DNA from: Viola odorata
Lineage: Eukaryota; Streptophyta; Magnoliopsida; Malpighiales; Violaceae
DNA: 64,000 bases
Reading direction: 5' to 3'
Assembly: GCA_963691705.1 (NCBI GenBank)
Contig: OY829538.1
Coordinates: forward strand, 77,754,781-77,818,780
In this document: positions 23,160-36,094 of the stretch, piece by piece
Layout of the letters: each line of letters begins with the position of its first letter
Position numbering within the stretch: position 1 is the first letter of the stretch
The notes under the pieces: model-generated
The model's input: only the letters and a program-made list of their open reading frames with translations
Databases searched by the model: none
Told to the model about the DNA's origin: nothing
Made by a program: the position numbers and the translations under genes

Positions 23160-24490
23160 ATTTGATTGATTTTAACGCCGTTAGTTTGAAACTTTGAAGA
23201 GTAGTATACTCCATTTATTTGTACTTACCAATCGATTATAAAATTCTCATTATTCGTATTAAAAGAGTCATTTTTTAAGATTCCATCGAATCAGATTATC
23301 AGATTGGATTATACGGAAAAAAAGGAGTTGTGTAAATACTAATTTTGACGAGAATAATGATTATTTTTCCATATAATTATAGATTAAAATTACCAAAAAC
23401 TCCTAAACTTCTGAGTAATTTACATTTTTTCAGCAAAACGCGTTAAATAATCTTTAATGTAATAAAACGACAAGATGGGTTGACGTAAGACCAAAAGAAC
23501 GTCCTTGTCCAAACTGTCCAAATCCTAGTAGTGCAAGACTGCATCTACTCTACTATGTTTCCTATGCTAATCGATACTAACGCTAGTGGCTGCTACGCAG
23601 CAAAACATGATTTCACATTGGAATCTCCGGAATCTTGATAATTGATGAGATCCAAATGGGCGTGATACCTTTGACACGTTTGATACGTTTGATACTTCGA
23701 GTGTAGCTTAACTTTAAAAAAATTACATATGTATTAAGAAAGTTTTACGATTTGTGTAAATTTTTAACATTTTACAAATCAATATATTTAATATTTTTCT
23801 TCTATAATAAAGTAGTTTTCACCCTTTTAAGTGAAAGTTCTTTGAGTTTGAAATTTGCAGAGGCTCATTATAGTATGAGCTGATTTAATTTAATTAGAAC
23901 TTTTAGACATTTAATTATAGAGGTTTTGTTACCATAAAAAAAAACCACTGCATTAAAAAAATATAACGTGAATGAAACTCAAGATTTATTATTTGTCTCA
24001 ATACATGTCAATACTAATGAATTCTCATGCATATCAAAAATCGATAAAAAAAACTTACGATTTACACAAATCGCTAACTTTTTTCAATATATATGTAATT
24101 TTTTAAAAGTTAAACTATACATTGAGTTGGAACACCGTTTAAAAAAAACTCTTTGACGTTTTTGCGTTGCCGTTAAGTTCAAGCGAGAAAGGTCACGGAC
24201 TCATGGCCAACGGTCACCCCACAAAAGACCAAGACTTCATTCTAGGTTTTGAGCCTTTCATTTTTTATAGAAATAAAATAACACTTCCTTTTTAATAAAT
24301 AAATAATGCTTATATACATTCACTCAAATTATAATCCTTAAATTGTTTGATTAATTCTCACAGAATCAGCGTTTCAAACCTTTATACAAGCACTGTCGTT
24401 ATTTTTATCCGACGATAAAAATTGACTTACTAAAATTTATTACACAAATCACTAATATTTTAGATCCCGACTGAAGAATTGATAATCAAT
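23160..24490. other. AT-rich intergenic stretch between the ZIP copies
   Basis: No exon is supported. The stretch is AT-rich with oligo-A tracts and probably holds the upstream region of ZIP copy 1 and the 3' region of copy 2. At 23700-24150 there is an imperfect inverted arrangement around TTAACTTTAAAAAAATTACAT and its partner ATGTAATTTTTTAAAAGTTAA, which suggests a decayed foldback MITE about 400 bases long. Confidence 0.5.
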
Positions 24491-24508
24491 TCTAACGGTT
24501 TAATGTTT

Positions 24509-26645
24509 TTAAGTATCCCATATCATCGCGAGAGCAATTACTCCTATACCCAACAACACAGCCAAGAACCTATAGTGCGGTGTGTCCACATAAACCTTAC
24601 TTTGGGGTATGTAACCCTTAGCCAAAAGATGGTTTATTGATACATAAACGAACACCCCACAAGCTATTCCCATTGATATAGCAAACGTCCAGTCTGCCAC
24701 AAGACCCTGACTTGTGGCATCGATCACAATCCCAACCGCGACGCCTATGGGGCTCGAGATGGCGAATGCAAAAGCATAGGTGACGCACGACGCGAAAGGG
24801 CGGTCCGGGATCAATTGGAGGAGAGAAATTCCCATAGCAATGGCTGCAAACATCTTGTGCAAAGAGATGATCCATAAAGACTTCCAAGCATCGGATTCTG
24901 ACTGCGCAACTCCTATTGCAATGCCTTCAAAGAAAGAGTGAAAACACAGAGCTAATATCAACAAAATGCTGTCACCAAAGGATCTTGCAGAAGTAATTGT
25001 ATGTTCATGACCACCACCACTGTGCATCTGTGAAAGAACACCAAAGAAATTTTATCACCAAATTAATTAGTTATGATAATAAGATAATCAAAGTCGAATC
25101 CCTATCGGTACTTTGTCATGAGCCATCAATCAAAAAAGCCGAATTGGCATTAAGAATTAACTTAAGCAACCAATCAAGAAAATTAATCAAGACCCTATAA
25201 CCTGAACATGTGATTGTGAGCTGCCATTGTTGGGACTTCTTTTCTCCTGCTCAATATTCCCACCTATTGGAACACAAGTGAAAAAATTGTATCAAGTAAT
25301 GATTTTCAGTTCATAGCATACCAATCATATAATTTTAGAAACCGACCAAGCTTTTATCACTCGACCCATAATCTTGGTATTACAAGAGGTAATTAATTAG
25401 GAAGCCACGTAATAGGTTACGGGTTGGCCCAGTGGCGGAGCCAGGATTTGATGATTGGGGGGGCGAGGTTAGTGATGAATCTAGGATCTATATTTAGGGG
25501 ATGCGGGGGTTCGGGGGCAGCACTCCTGAAAATTTTTTTTTGAAGTATTTTAAAGAGAAGGTAAACGAGCGGAACGAAAAATTGAAAAAATGTTTAAGAA
25601 TATTTGTATCCGTCACTAAATAACAAATATTTAGATAAACTTAACAAAAAGATAAATAAGAAGACAATATAGAACTTGGACTACATCATTTTTGGTATGA
25701 TCTTTTTCTATTAACAGCTTAGTCTTATTTCAGTTAGGAATTTGAAGTATAAGAGATGAATAGTGTAACTTTTTATCTGAAATCGATACTCAAATTAATT
25801 AGATTTACATTAATCACTTCTAGCTATAAAAATACACTTATTCAAGATACAAGCATAGGATAGGCAATGACTTTTACTATTCTAAACAAATTAAGCAATT
25901 CTTTGCTATAATTTTAATCCTTACACCACAAAATACCTGTCAAAATTCCTACTTGATAATTTTTTTTTAAAAAGCTAGAGGGGGCTGTAGCCCCCTCCTA
26001 GTCTCTTCGTGGCTCCGCCAGTTGGCCTATATTTTGGATAGGAAGGAATTTGAAACACATATATCTCTAAGTTTACAGTTTACTCGATTAGGACAAATCA
26101 TGTTTGCAATGAGTTAGCCTATTAAAAGATAAAATCTTAGCATGTAATTTTTCGATACATGAGAATTAAAGAGGCATACCTTCAACTTCAAGCTTGACAT
26201 TTCCATCATTACCTCCACTTCTTCCTTTCCCATAAACATAAGAAATCACAGAATCAGCAAGCATAGTGACCAAATATCCAGCACAAGCCAACATGAAAGC
26301 AAAAGGGTATGTTTTACTTGTCAAATCCTCAAAAGTTTCATTAGCATCACTCAAGAAATGCATCAAACCATTCCCTAAAAACACACCACCAGCAAACTGT
26401 GTCCCAAGAACCAAAAACCCTTCATTCCATTTCAAGAAATAAGGTGACATCCCACTAATAAAAGTCCCTATAAACACCAGAATCAAGCACCATATCTTCA
26501 CCACAATCAAGGGTTTTGCCTTTAAGTCTCCATCATGGTGGCCACCGCCGCGTGCGGCCGAGGATAGGAGCTGGAGGCAGAGGAAGAAGCAGAGGAAACA
26601 GAGGAGGCGTGGCATAGTGGCTGAAACAGTGTGTGTATTGATCAT
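24509..26645 (-). CDS. ZIP family zinc transporter (ZIP11/ZIP2-like), copy 2
   Basis: Exons 26645-26180, 25263-25202 and 25027-24509 join to 348 residues. The first Met ([11 protein letters not shown]) is 10 codons upstream of [11 protein letters not shown], which aligns with the start of copy 1, so 26615 is the more likely start (338 aa). The domain layout matches copy 1: signal peptide, short His-rich stretch (GGGHHDGD), [20 protein letters not shown], His loop split by the 62-base exon (MHSGGGHEH) and the signature motifs [14 protein letters not shown] and SLHKMFAA. In the helix II region copy 1 has TALMHF and copy 2 has NGLMHF, a change beside the conserved His. Intron 1 is enlarged by a ~590-bp transposon. 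Predicted plasma-membrane Zn2+ importer. Confidence 0.9.
25430..26020. mobile_element. hAT-like MITE in intron 1 of ZIP copy 2
   Basis: The left end CAGTGGCGGAGCCAGGATTT and right end (opposite strand) TGGCGGAGCCACGAAGAGAC are inverted repeats. GTTGGCC is duplicated at 25423-25429 and 26021-26027, 7 of an expected 8 bases. Subterminal G runs (GGGGGGGCGAGG, GCGGGGGTTCGGGGGCAGCAC) face the inverted GGGGGCTGTAGCCCCC near the right end. Ends of this type (CAGTGGCGGAGCCAG) are widespread in plant hAT MITEs. No coding capacity is seen. Confidence 0.75.
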
Positions 26646-26659
26646 TGTTTTTTATTTCC

Positions 26660-27600
26660 ACAAAATCTCTCTGATTTTGGAGAAAGAGTGTGACTGCCTT
26701 GATTTGTTTTGAATGAATTCTTGCATCTTATAAAGAGTATGAATATCTTCTTTTTTCCCATGCATCGAGAAATTTTATTTTTGCAACCTTCCTATCAAAC
26801 ACGTCACTCCCCTTCAATTCTCCATCTAAACCAATGTTGTGCTTTTTTCATTCAACATTTTTTTAATCTTTAGACTATGATATCAACTACTTTGGTTCAA
26901 TTATTTTCAGCTACTTATTATTATTAATTTCAGGTGAAAATTACTTGTATATTATTTAAACTCACTGAGTCAGAAGCAATCGCTGTTTGCGATGTAATAA
27001 CAATTTCACTAATGACTAACGTACTCCCGACAAATGACCTATCGATCGTGCCTCATCTCGTAGCAATATGATAGCTTAATACTTACGGACAAAATGTGGT
27101 TGGTACGTGTAATGGGCTCCTCAAATAAATAAATAAATCCTTCATCAATTGCACCTTGCCATGAAATGCTAACAAGCTATCAATGCAAAGAGAAGACTAC
27201 CTGACATTTTAACAAAATAAAGCTCACAATATAATAGGAAGCAAAGGAAATAAGAACCAGTTTTCACATCTCACAATATGTACTGTACAACAAATGGCTA
27301 AACCCTCAGATTGTCAAGGGAACTATTCATTATTTCAATACTATAGAGTCAGTGGCATATATCCGAATACTTGTTGCCCGAAAAAACTCTTGATTTTCCT
27401 AAGTGGTCAAGATAAGTAACAACTCTCATGCCAACATCCCAGAGAAAACAAAAAGGAGCAAATTCTCATGTCAGAAACTCAAACGATGAGGGGAAAGAGA
27501 AGTTATCGATTCTTATAATCATTAGAGGTTAAATTGGCCTCGACTTCCAAGGAAAAAGTGGAAGAGCTTAACTTTCCTTATAAAGGCTCTTCATGTAAGG
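26660..27600. other. Intergenic: ZIP copy 2 promoter and TIM50 3' flank
   Basis: No exon is supported. The left part upstream of 26645 is the presumed promoter of ZIP copy 2, and the right part near 27600 is the 3'UTR of TIM50. No repeat or element stood out. Confidence 0.45.
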
Positions 27601-27617
27601 TTTACATTAATCCCAAT

Positions 27618-30600
27618 TCATCGTCTCCAAAGACGACCCTGATGGCGCTTCTGTTCTTCCATTCGCCTACACATCAAGGAACAATTTACAATGCCATTTA
27701 GATAATCCGGTCATCACATTTAAGTTAGATCTGGCAGCTGCTTCTGACTTCTTAAATCCTTAAACCAAGAATTTGATGAAAGCATTTTCTCTGATGAGAA
27801 TGTACTTACTTCTGAAGCTCTTTGTTCCGCTCAAGGAACTCTTTAGAAAGATCCTCTCTTTTGTAAGATTGGAGCACTGCTCTGATATCAGTTGGACGAT
27901 ATTGAGCAACATCTGTGTAAAGACAGAACGATAATGTTCATACATTCCAAGACAACAACAAATAGCCCTCAATTTGTGTCACGATAAAATCCAAACAATG
28001 CGTTATAAACAAGAAGAAACTCAGTGTATACTTACACTCAAGAAATGGAATCAGATCCAAAAGAGCAGTATCCAGGTCTTCGGCATTATTGTCAGTATAT
28101 TTAAATGGCTTTATTGGGACACAGTTCTCTGGCTGAAGGCAGTTCTCAAATGCATGAGCACTCACATAGAGAACCTTTTTTGGGTCTCGGTTGAGTTTGG
28201 AAAGGTCCTGCAAAGAGTTCAGTAAATTAATTGCAGTTTCCCATTCTACAGTTTGCACCTTAGGCATGGAATGAAGAATCTATTGCGAAGAATGTTTAAC
28301 TCAGTGACATGGAGAATAGTGGGAGGCTTAAGAAGGCTGAGGTCACATATATCTTATTAACAGACTAACAAGACAGTCATCATACTAAAAAGCATTAACC
28401 AAAATGTATTAATATGGTATGGGTTTAGGAAATTTGCAAAGATACAATAATCGGTGCTAACGTCTCCACTCTCCACCAACAAAAGGAATAAAAAATGTGT
28501 GTAGTGTAACAGAAGGAAAGAGAAAATCAATAAATTTGTGGAGGAGGAAACCAAATAATGGAAAAATTATACTCAGCACAGTGGAGAAAGGCAATGCGTA
28601 ATGCAGAGTACCTCAGTTACATAACTGTACACGGCAAACAGGGAATGAGAAAATGAAAAGAATTAAGAAAACAACCATTGAGCTCCAAGTGCAAGATACA
28701 TCCTTCATCATAGGAGTCCTCGCTGTTTTATGTTTCACTTCAATTTTTAAATATAACCACGCAAAAACACATCATATTCATATATAAAGTAGAACATCAT
28801 CCAATTAAAAATCATGAAAATGCTTGAGGGCATATATGTTTTGCATTAGGGTAACACATTGATTCCCATGACAAAGGAGGTTTTCTCTTCTGTTCCAACT
28901 TTAATCTGCTCTAGTTCGCCATAAATTGAACAGAAACAGAAGAACAGGATACACGAGTGACAAAAAGAAAAAAATGGGATAAGCATCAAAAGTTGACCCT
29001 TGAAAATATGGCATTGACCACAATCAACTGATTCAAAGTTTAGCAGAACCATTAATATTAGTCAAGTTATACAAATGCTCCCTGAAAATTGGTGGAAAGA
29101 AACCTTACCCAGGAAACGCCACTTGCAGTCAATTTTCCATGCCAAACATAAGGGCAAATGGATGTAGGAAATTTTAATTTGAAACCCAAATGGAAAGACA
29201 GATATATACACCATGATGAAAACACTAAAAACAAATATTACACCTTCTACTCAGCATGAGTCACATACAAATTCAAGTAAGAAATAAAGACAACATTCTG
29301 AATACAGTGGAAAAAAAGTTCAGGCCGCAAAAAGGAAAAGAAAAATAATATACAAGGTAGAGCACGGGAAGAAAACAGAACAACTTACCCTATAATGCTT
29401 GCCATCCATATACTTGGTTGCACCCCTTGCAAGCCTATAGCGCACATAGTGGTTTGGATCCAGCGCTTCAATTACGGGATCAACAAACTGCTCAACCCAC
29501 AAAAATAAATGAAAGTAATGATGATTCTACAGAATACAGACATTATGGACGACCTGAAATAAGATAGCAACACAAAGTATTGAAGTTACCATATTCAATT
29601 GATCAGAGAAGACGACAATTTCATAGAACTTTCCAACATGTTGCAAGAAGTCTTGAACACCAGGTCTTTTTAAAGTCCTCCAGCCTTTTTCACGCTTTTC
29701 CCACCAAGAATAAAAATATAATTAATACAGCAAAAATCATATGCAGCTTCTCTATGAAATGTTACTGGGAAATGGAATGCAAGAAATCATCCTTCTACTC
29801 ATCAGAGACATAAAGATCAGACGGAAAAATAAATTTGTCACTCCAGATTTGATTGCTTCCAAGCAAAACATAGATGTGTCAAACTGGTTAGTACCATAAG
29901 ACCCATGCCAACCAAACAAATCCTGAAAGCTTGAAGTCTAAAACTTTAACAGATGTTTAAGAAGACCTTGTTTAAAAGAGAGGACTTACATTCCAATCAG
30001 TATAAGTCAGCGTCTCAGTAAGATCCAGAACAAGAGTAAAAACATGTTCCTCAGAAGGATGTAAATCAGGAAGGAGCTTATCTGATGTTGGTTCGGTGAA
30101 GCTCTACAAAAAATCACGGAAAAAACTCAAATGAATCCAAGACTGAAAGAAGGTAAGATGTGGAAGAAAGTAACATGACTTTCTCACAAGACTATCACAC
30201 TCACAGTGATTTGTTCTTCCACTAGCCTCCTTACATCCAAGTAAATTTCAACAGCTTTAGCAGGTACTGTAAAATCACAGGAAAACACGGTACATTATTC
30301 CAACTGAGAATGACATTCAAAAGAAATAAGTGAGTTAAACCATATCAAATTTTCATTTATCAACAATCCCCAAATACCAAAAACCAGCACCAAAAGAGCA
30401 AGCCAACATGGCTGGTGCTGATATAACAGAATTATGCATTATGCACAAATTAAAATTTCTTCTCCAGTTTCTAGCATTCGTAAAGAAAAAACAGAAAAAA
30501 CATTGACATCAAGACAGTAACAAGCCTCACCTGTCATTGCAGTAGTGTAAATCAGACCTTTATATTTCTGCACAAGATATACATATGAAAATATTAATCC

Positions 30601-31202
30601 TGTGTCAGACCTTCAATGCCAATTTACCACAGGCAGTACCTCCATAATATCATAATGTGATCAAAATACCTCAAAATTAGACTTACTTCAACCTCAGACG
30701 CATCCTCAGGCACCTTATAATTGACGCTCTCACGCAATGCTTTTGTCTTATGATCAACTTCATCCAATGGATAAGCTGCAAAAACACAAAATTGAAACTT
30801 GGCTATGCTAAAAAAAAATACACATAAACCTAACTACAAATTCTAAGAAAATACCAATTCAAAATTTTGGAAACATTTGATAAAAAAATAAAATAAAATT
30901 GGAAACAGACCATAAGTTGCGTAGCCGGCAACCCCGGTGGCACCAGTGAGAGAGGCAAATAGGCCGTATTTCAAGAAACCCCATGATTTCTTCTCGGCGA
31001 CGGAAGCAGGGGCAGCTTCAGGCAGCTGTTCTGAGGCACCAGAGGCAGCGGCGGCTGATTGCTCCGAAATGATGGATTGAGAAGAAATGATGGTTTCTTT
31101 GTTGGGTTCTGAAGCAACATTGGAACTAAAGGGTCGGCGATTGGGTTTCTTAGTTCTTGATATGAGCGATAAAATCCGAGATCGCGGTATCAAAGCAGCC
31201 AT
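27618..31202 (-). CDS. TIM50: Mitochondrial import inner membrane translocase subunit TIM50
   Basis: Ten exons (31202-30911, 30775-30687, 30567-30531, 30266-30205, 30103-29990, 29694-29590, 29487-29389, 28207-28036, 27912-27810, 27666-27618) join in frame to 373 residues. An Arg/Ser-rich mitochondrial presequence (MAALIPRSRILSLISRTKK...RRPFSS) precedes a Ser/Ala-rich linker. A single membrane helix follows (YGLFASLTGATGVAGYATYG), then the FCP1/NIF-type HAD domain (FTLVLDLTETLTYTDW, GWRTLKRPGVQDFL, EIVVFSDQLNM). In the DxDx(T/V) phosphatase motif the second Asp is Thr (DLTET), as expected for a receptor that does not need catalysis. TIM50 receives presequences in the intermembrane space for the TIM23 channel. 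It matches plant TIM50 throughout, ending RHQGRLWRR. Confidence 0.94.
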
Positions 31203-31501
31203 TTCCTCTGGTTTTTCTTGGTGGGTAGGATTTTGATGGGTTTATGGCGTTAGGGGTTTTAATAGGGTTTTGTTAATTTGCGAGCAAAAAACAGAATGCA
31301 GAAAGCAGTGTTTGGGAAACAGAAATTGCTAAACTCTATTGGCGTTAGCTGTTAAGTGAATGGTTTGGACGTGGGGTTTTTTTGTTTTTAATAATAATCA
31401 TTATTACTCTTATTTAAGGAATTGACAAAGTGTCGAGAAATTTAATTGTTCTGAATATATTATAATGTATATCTAGATTAATCTTAGTTTTGTGTTCGAA
31501 T

Positions 31502-31796
31502 TTAGAGAATGGAAAAAAAATTATATAAAAAAGTCACACTTTGGCTGTGCGATGATAGTCTCATACCCGAAAAGAACAGACAAGATACCCGAGAAGACCG
31601 GGGAAGTTTAAAAAAAAAGATTTGGATAACATCAAGGCATACTGGGATAAATGCCCTGCAAAATGATTGTGATAGTTTATTCAAACATCTGACCTTTACT
31701 TCCATGCCATTTTCTGCAATAGCAGCAACACCAATTGGTCTAACCAAAGGATTATTGTTAAAAATTAAAATACATCAACCTCACAGAAATTGTTAA
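31502..31796. other. Gap between TIM50 and the 145-aa gene
   Basis: Open frames on both strands here are short and overlap antisense to each other, without splice support or family resemblance. A gap duplication is visible: TGTGCGATGATAGTCTCATAC occurs at about 31548 and again at about 31863. Confidence 0.4.
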
Positions 31797-31906
31797 CTCC
31801 AAAGAGAACCAGAAACTTTATAATAAATCTGTGCCCTGATGTTACAAAACAGAAAGAAATAATGTGCGATGATAGTCTCATACACCAAAGCTCGCAACTA
31901 GTCGAC

Positions 31907-33397
31907 TCAATGGGGGTACCGCTTCTCAAACTGTGACTCATGGCAATGTGGATCTAGCCAATCTCTGGTAGTGCCCCTTTGCATATTGGCATTCAGTTTT
32001 TCAACACCAACTAGCTCCCGCAAGTGCTCCAACTTATTCTCACGCCCAACTCCACTAATCTTCCGATCTGCTTCCTTCAGTTTCTGCTTGAACCGTTGTT
32101 TACGCCCAGAGGAGTTCACCTCTTGCTGCTTTGACTGGGAAGGTGGGGCACCGTGAGGTCCTAGGTAAATGTCTTCCTTTTTTTCCTGCACAAGTAAGTA
32201 GTCATCCAAATAGAATGTAACACGCATAAGATGTCGACAAACACATGATTTAAACCAGCACACGACTGGTATAAATATCAACAAGTATGCATCAGTATTC
32301 TTCCTAGAGGAATGAAAACTATTACATCCAACTCACCTCTTTAGAAGGAATTTTTGAGATTTCTACTTCTGAAGCATCTAGTTTACTTTGATCCGAGTCT
32401 TCTATTCCCAAGCTTGGAATCACAAATCCATCAGTATCTAACACCAAAATAGTACAAGATCAAGACTTGCAAGTACAAAAATTACAGCTTCAACAACTTT
32501 CAGAATTGCATGATGATAAATTGGTTAAATAACCACGATACATGTAGCCATGAAAATGATAGTTGAGACAGTGTAGCTGCCATCCAATTACGAAGATGAC
32601 CACATTTAACACTTATAAAGACTGGTGGAATAGTACAACGAGGAGCAATCCTCTTCCCAACAATCAATAGCAACTTGGTGACTGCCAAACTAATATTTCA
32701 TTAGACTACACAAAGATATCTACAACACAATCATTTTGATCAATTACTAATCGGTAGAGCTCAAAATATGCAAGTGAAGGGACTTCAAAATAATACAACA
32801 TAACAAAGTTTCTCAATCGCAAGCAGTGATTACTAGTCTAAAAAGATAAAACTTATTGATTCGTAGATTAACTTTGTAGATTCAAAATTGTTTCCTTCAC
32901 CAAAACTTTTGCGTGATTCTTTCTTTAAAGCAGAATGGCTCCTATATATGTAAATACAGGGACTTCTCAAATGTGCAACTATTACTACTCTAACACTTCA
33001 AAAGAACTTCTAATCATGATGCACACTATGCCAAATAAATTTTACTCAAGCTAATTCCATAAGAAAATAACAACTACATAACCACATACAAACTACGTTA
33101 CAGTACAACCGCAGATAACGAAACTAACACCACCACCAATCAAAAAATAAAAAAATTATCAAAACCCAGATGTGATGCAATATAGAATAGGATAAATCCG
33201 ATGAAAATTACGAGAAAACAAATTGACAGCAACTAACGAAAAAGCTTCAAAATTTTCCAACAAATATATACGCATTCCAAACTTTCTCAGAAACGAAACA
33301 GGGCATGAGATAACAAATAATAAACATGGATAATCATACCCCACTCATCTTCATCGTCAACGACTGGAGGACTAGTGTGATGTGCAGAAGGGTCCAT
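31907..33397 (-). CDS. Conserved plant protein of unknown function, 145 aa
   Basis: Three exons (33397-33340, 32437-32337, 32185-31907) join in frame. The N-terminus is acidic (MDPSAHHTSPPVVDDEDEWD) and continues TDGFVIPSLGIEDSDQSK. The C-terminal half is basic and helical (RKQRFKQKLKEADRKISGVG, ENKLEHLRELVG), ending RDWLDPHCHESQFEKRYPH. Cys and His are few, no membrane segment is seen, and the composition suggests a nuclear or cytosolic adaptor. I do not recognise a named family. The clean splice sites, codon use and position between two conserved genes argue that it is real. Arabidopsis At1g55890 (a PPR protein) would be the positional neighbour, but this is not a PPR. Confidence 0.75.
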
Positions 33398-33839
33398 GAG
33401 ATGCTGATGATCATGGATTTCAATGGCGACAGGGCGATGAAGCCCAGAAAAGATCAGATCAAGCGGTGAGTATTGATTGCTAATGTAATCAATAATACAG
33501 AGTAAAATATATATATAACGGAGCAAGAGAATCTCAATTTGAGAATGATTCTGAAATTACAATTATATTAATAACATTGGAGAAATTAGGTTAGATTCGA
33601 TTTAAAATCAAAACCCTAAACCTGCAAAGCGGAAGGGTTGTCTCACGGTTAATGGTTCTAGTTGCTTGAATTCTTTCTTATACCTGTATTGCTCCTACTT
33701 ATTTTAGCAAGAGTAGGCTTCGTGTTCGAGCGGCGTTAAGGGTAGTTTCGTCTTTTAAATGATGCCGGGAATCTGAAGTTGCTGATCTATGGCATGTGTG
33801 AGTGGTGAGTATTTAAAGTTGGAACACAGATGCAACTAA

Positions 33840-35390
33840 ATCGACCGTTGATTTCTTTTTCTTATTTTTTTCATTTGTTTTCTTTTTAAAATATAAATGC
33901 TAATTTTTATTCGTTTTTTTGTTATTGAAAGAATGTTAATTCTTATTAACTAAATGTTTCTTCCTATAAATTTATCAAAGTGTGTTAATTTTAATATTCA
34001 TGTTACATGTAAATATTAGAAATTTAGAATATGAATCAATATTATCAATCTCATATACCGGCCGGTATATTCTATCCCAATACTAAAAACGAGATGAAAA
34101 GTTTGTATTTCGTTCATACCGATCAGTATTTAATCAGTATGGTTTAAATAGACGATACATCTCATCTCAATACTAAAAAATGAATTATAAATTTATTGAA
34201 TCCTAATAAATTTGTATGTAAGTATATGTATGTATTTTTTTTTAAAATAAGATACCGAAATCCTTACATCTTATATTAATGGCTAAATTAAAACGTTTAC
34301 TGGTACGAGATTGCAAACTCTGATATGAATTGTTGTTATAAAAAAGAAATGTAATTGTAAAATGTTAAAAGTAGTGTGAATAACATTAATTTTAATTTTT
34401 TTTACAAGGATTTAGATGATTTTGAGTGGAATATTATTAGTAATTCTACTCTTGTTTTTCACACTCATAAAGTACTAACAACTAAAAGGTACAAGGATTC
34501 TATGCTTGTCAATATCACTACCAACCATGTTGGGTTGATGACTGGTAATGATGCTATGCTTGTCTGCTGCTTACACTACTAACGTTTATGTTCATTGATT
34601 TTGGTCATGCGGCAAGCAATTTATACATTCTTGATCAAATTGTGAGTTTGAGCATAAAAAAATGACGTGGAAGTAACAAATATCTTAGAAATTTCTGGAT
34701 GATTGGGAACATAAAAAATAAGCTCGAAAATGAGGTTTAATCGTAAAATAAATATAATTTTAATCCGATCGTTAAATCGAATCGAGTTAAAATTTAACTA
34801 ATCATTGTCCGAATAAGATTAATTTTAGCTTAAAGAAAAAGATGGAAAGGCCACCGGTCCTGGAAAAGAAAACAAATTTCAAGTTGCATCATCATTATTC
34901 AGGAGAGATAGCTTTGAAACGAAAAATAATGTTTTCTGCGCATGGCAAAAAGAAAAGTGCACCATAATTATAATTACATTAAGCTGCACGAGAGAGGATG
35001 ATTATGCCAAATAACTAATAAGGCCTACACAATCTTTTGCAATGTCTTTTGACATTCTGTAATATCTTACCTTTTTACCTTACCAAAATGCTTTTGACAT
35101 TCTGTAATATCAATCTCTCTTACTTATAATATGAGAATATCAAACTATCCACGTAACGTATTAACTTGTATCGACAAAGGTACTACGGTGCATTGAATAC
35201 CCCTAGTAGGCAACCATGAATGAACCTGACCATTTTATTTCACTTGCTAGTCTCTGTTTGTTTGTGGCACAGACATCATGATGTAAAATGATAACACGTG
35301 TCCTAAAGTGTTAAAAATAGTGGTATTCTAATACTATTTAGAGCACGTGTCATTATCCTAGATCATGATATAGGTACATCATGATGTAGG
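33840..35390. other. Intergenic, AT-rich, with MITE remnants
   Basis: No exon is supported. From 34020 to 34320 there is a GGCCGGTATATT / GATCAGTATT repeat-like segment with several imperfect copies of CATCTCATCTCAATACTAAAAA (34070-34180), suggesting a decayed element. The right end contains the MITE at 35273. Confidence 0.45.
35273..35389. mobile_element. CACGTG-bearing foldback MITE, copy 1
   Basis: Ends ACATCATGATGTA and TACATCATGATGTA are inverted. Internally AACACGTGTCCTAAAG faces AGCACGTGTCATTATCC across a short loop with AATAGTGGTATTC. A related, better preserved copy lies at 41455-41595. Each copy carries two CACGTG (G-box/ABRE-like) cores. Confidence 0.65.
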
Positions 35391-35535
35391 TACTAATGGA
35401 GCCCCATTGCTTTGAAAGAGATTTTCTCTCACGATAAGGTAAATGATGTACTCAAGTTTTTTCCGTAAATGGAGTGTTGGCATTTACCTTACCGTGAGAG
35501 AAAATCTCTTTCAAAACAATATGGCTCCATCAGTA
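35391..35535. repeat. Near-perfect 55-nt hairpin
   Basis: The arms 35391-35445 and 35481-35535 are reverse complements with only about five mismatches, separated by a 35-nt loop. The central block AAAGAGATTTTCTCTCACG pairs with CGTGAGAGAAAATCTCTTT. The transcript of either strand would fold like a MITE-derived small-RNA precursor. Confidence 0.8.
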
Positions 35536-36094
35536 CATATCTTTTTCCCCGTATCTCCAACTATTTTTTCTATTTTTTTTGGGAAAAAAAATTGATATCG
35601 TTCAAATATAACAGTAGGTTGTAGAGCTTACAATGCTAGAAAATTTTGGTACTCTAGTATTAATTAGCAGACAATAGAAAATGGGTCATCATTACTTTGT
35701 TACTGTGCTGTTTTTGGTAATTAGGTCCCTGACAAAATACCAGTCATTAATTAATGGCCCTTTGTTGACAAAAACTGAATTTATTTTTTCACCTAGCTTG
35801 AAAGCCATTTTACTCCTCTTGGTTTTGTTTTGATTGGCTGATTGTGTTTTTCATGGTGCCATGTGTTGAGCACAAAGTGTTGCACTTGCACATGGAAATC
35901 TTGGCAATCTCAAAAATCTTTGAGATTGTGAATTGAAAAATAGTTTTTTGTATCTTTTGGTGTCAAAGAGGAAAACACAGAAGCAAGCAAACCCTTTTCT
36001 TTCTTTCTTTGAAAAAAAGAAGAGAAAAGAGTTGTTCTTCTGCTTCTGTTTTCATCACTTTTCAAGAGTTGTTCTTCAGTTTGACACCAGAAAA

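Noticed and set aside
22939..23160. 73-aa frame antisense to the ZIP copy 1 promoter
   Set aside because: Low-complexity Phe/Leu composition; overlapping frames are open in several phases, as expected by chance in AT-rich DNA.
24618..24887. 89-aa Cys-rich frame inside ZIP copy 2
   Set aside because: An alternative frame of the conserved ZIP exon.
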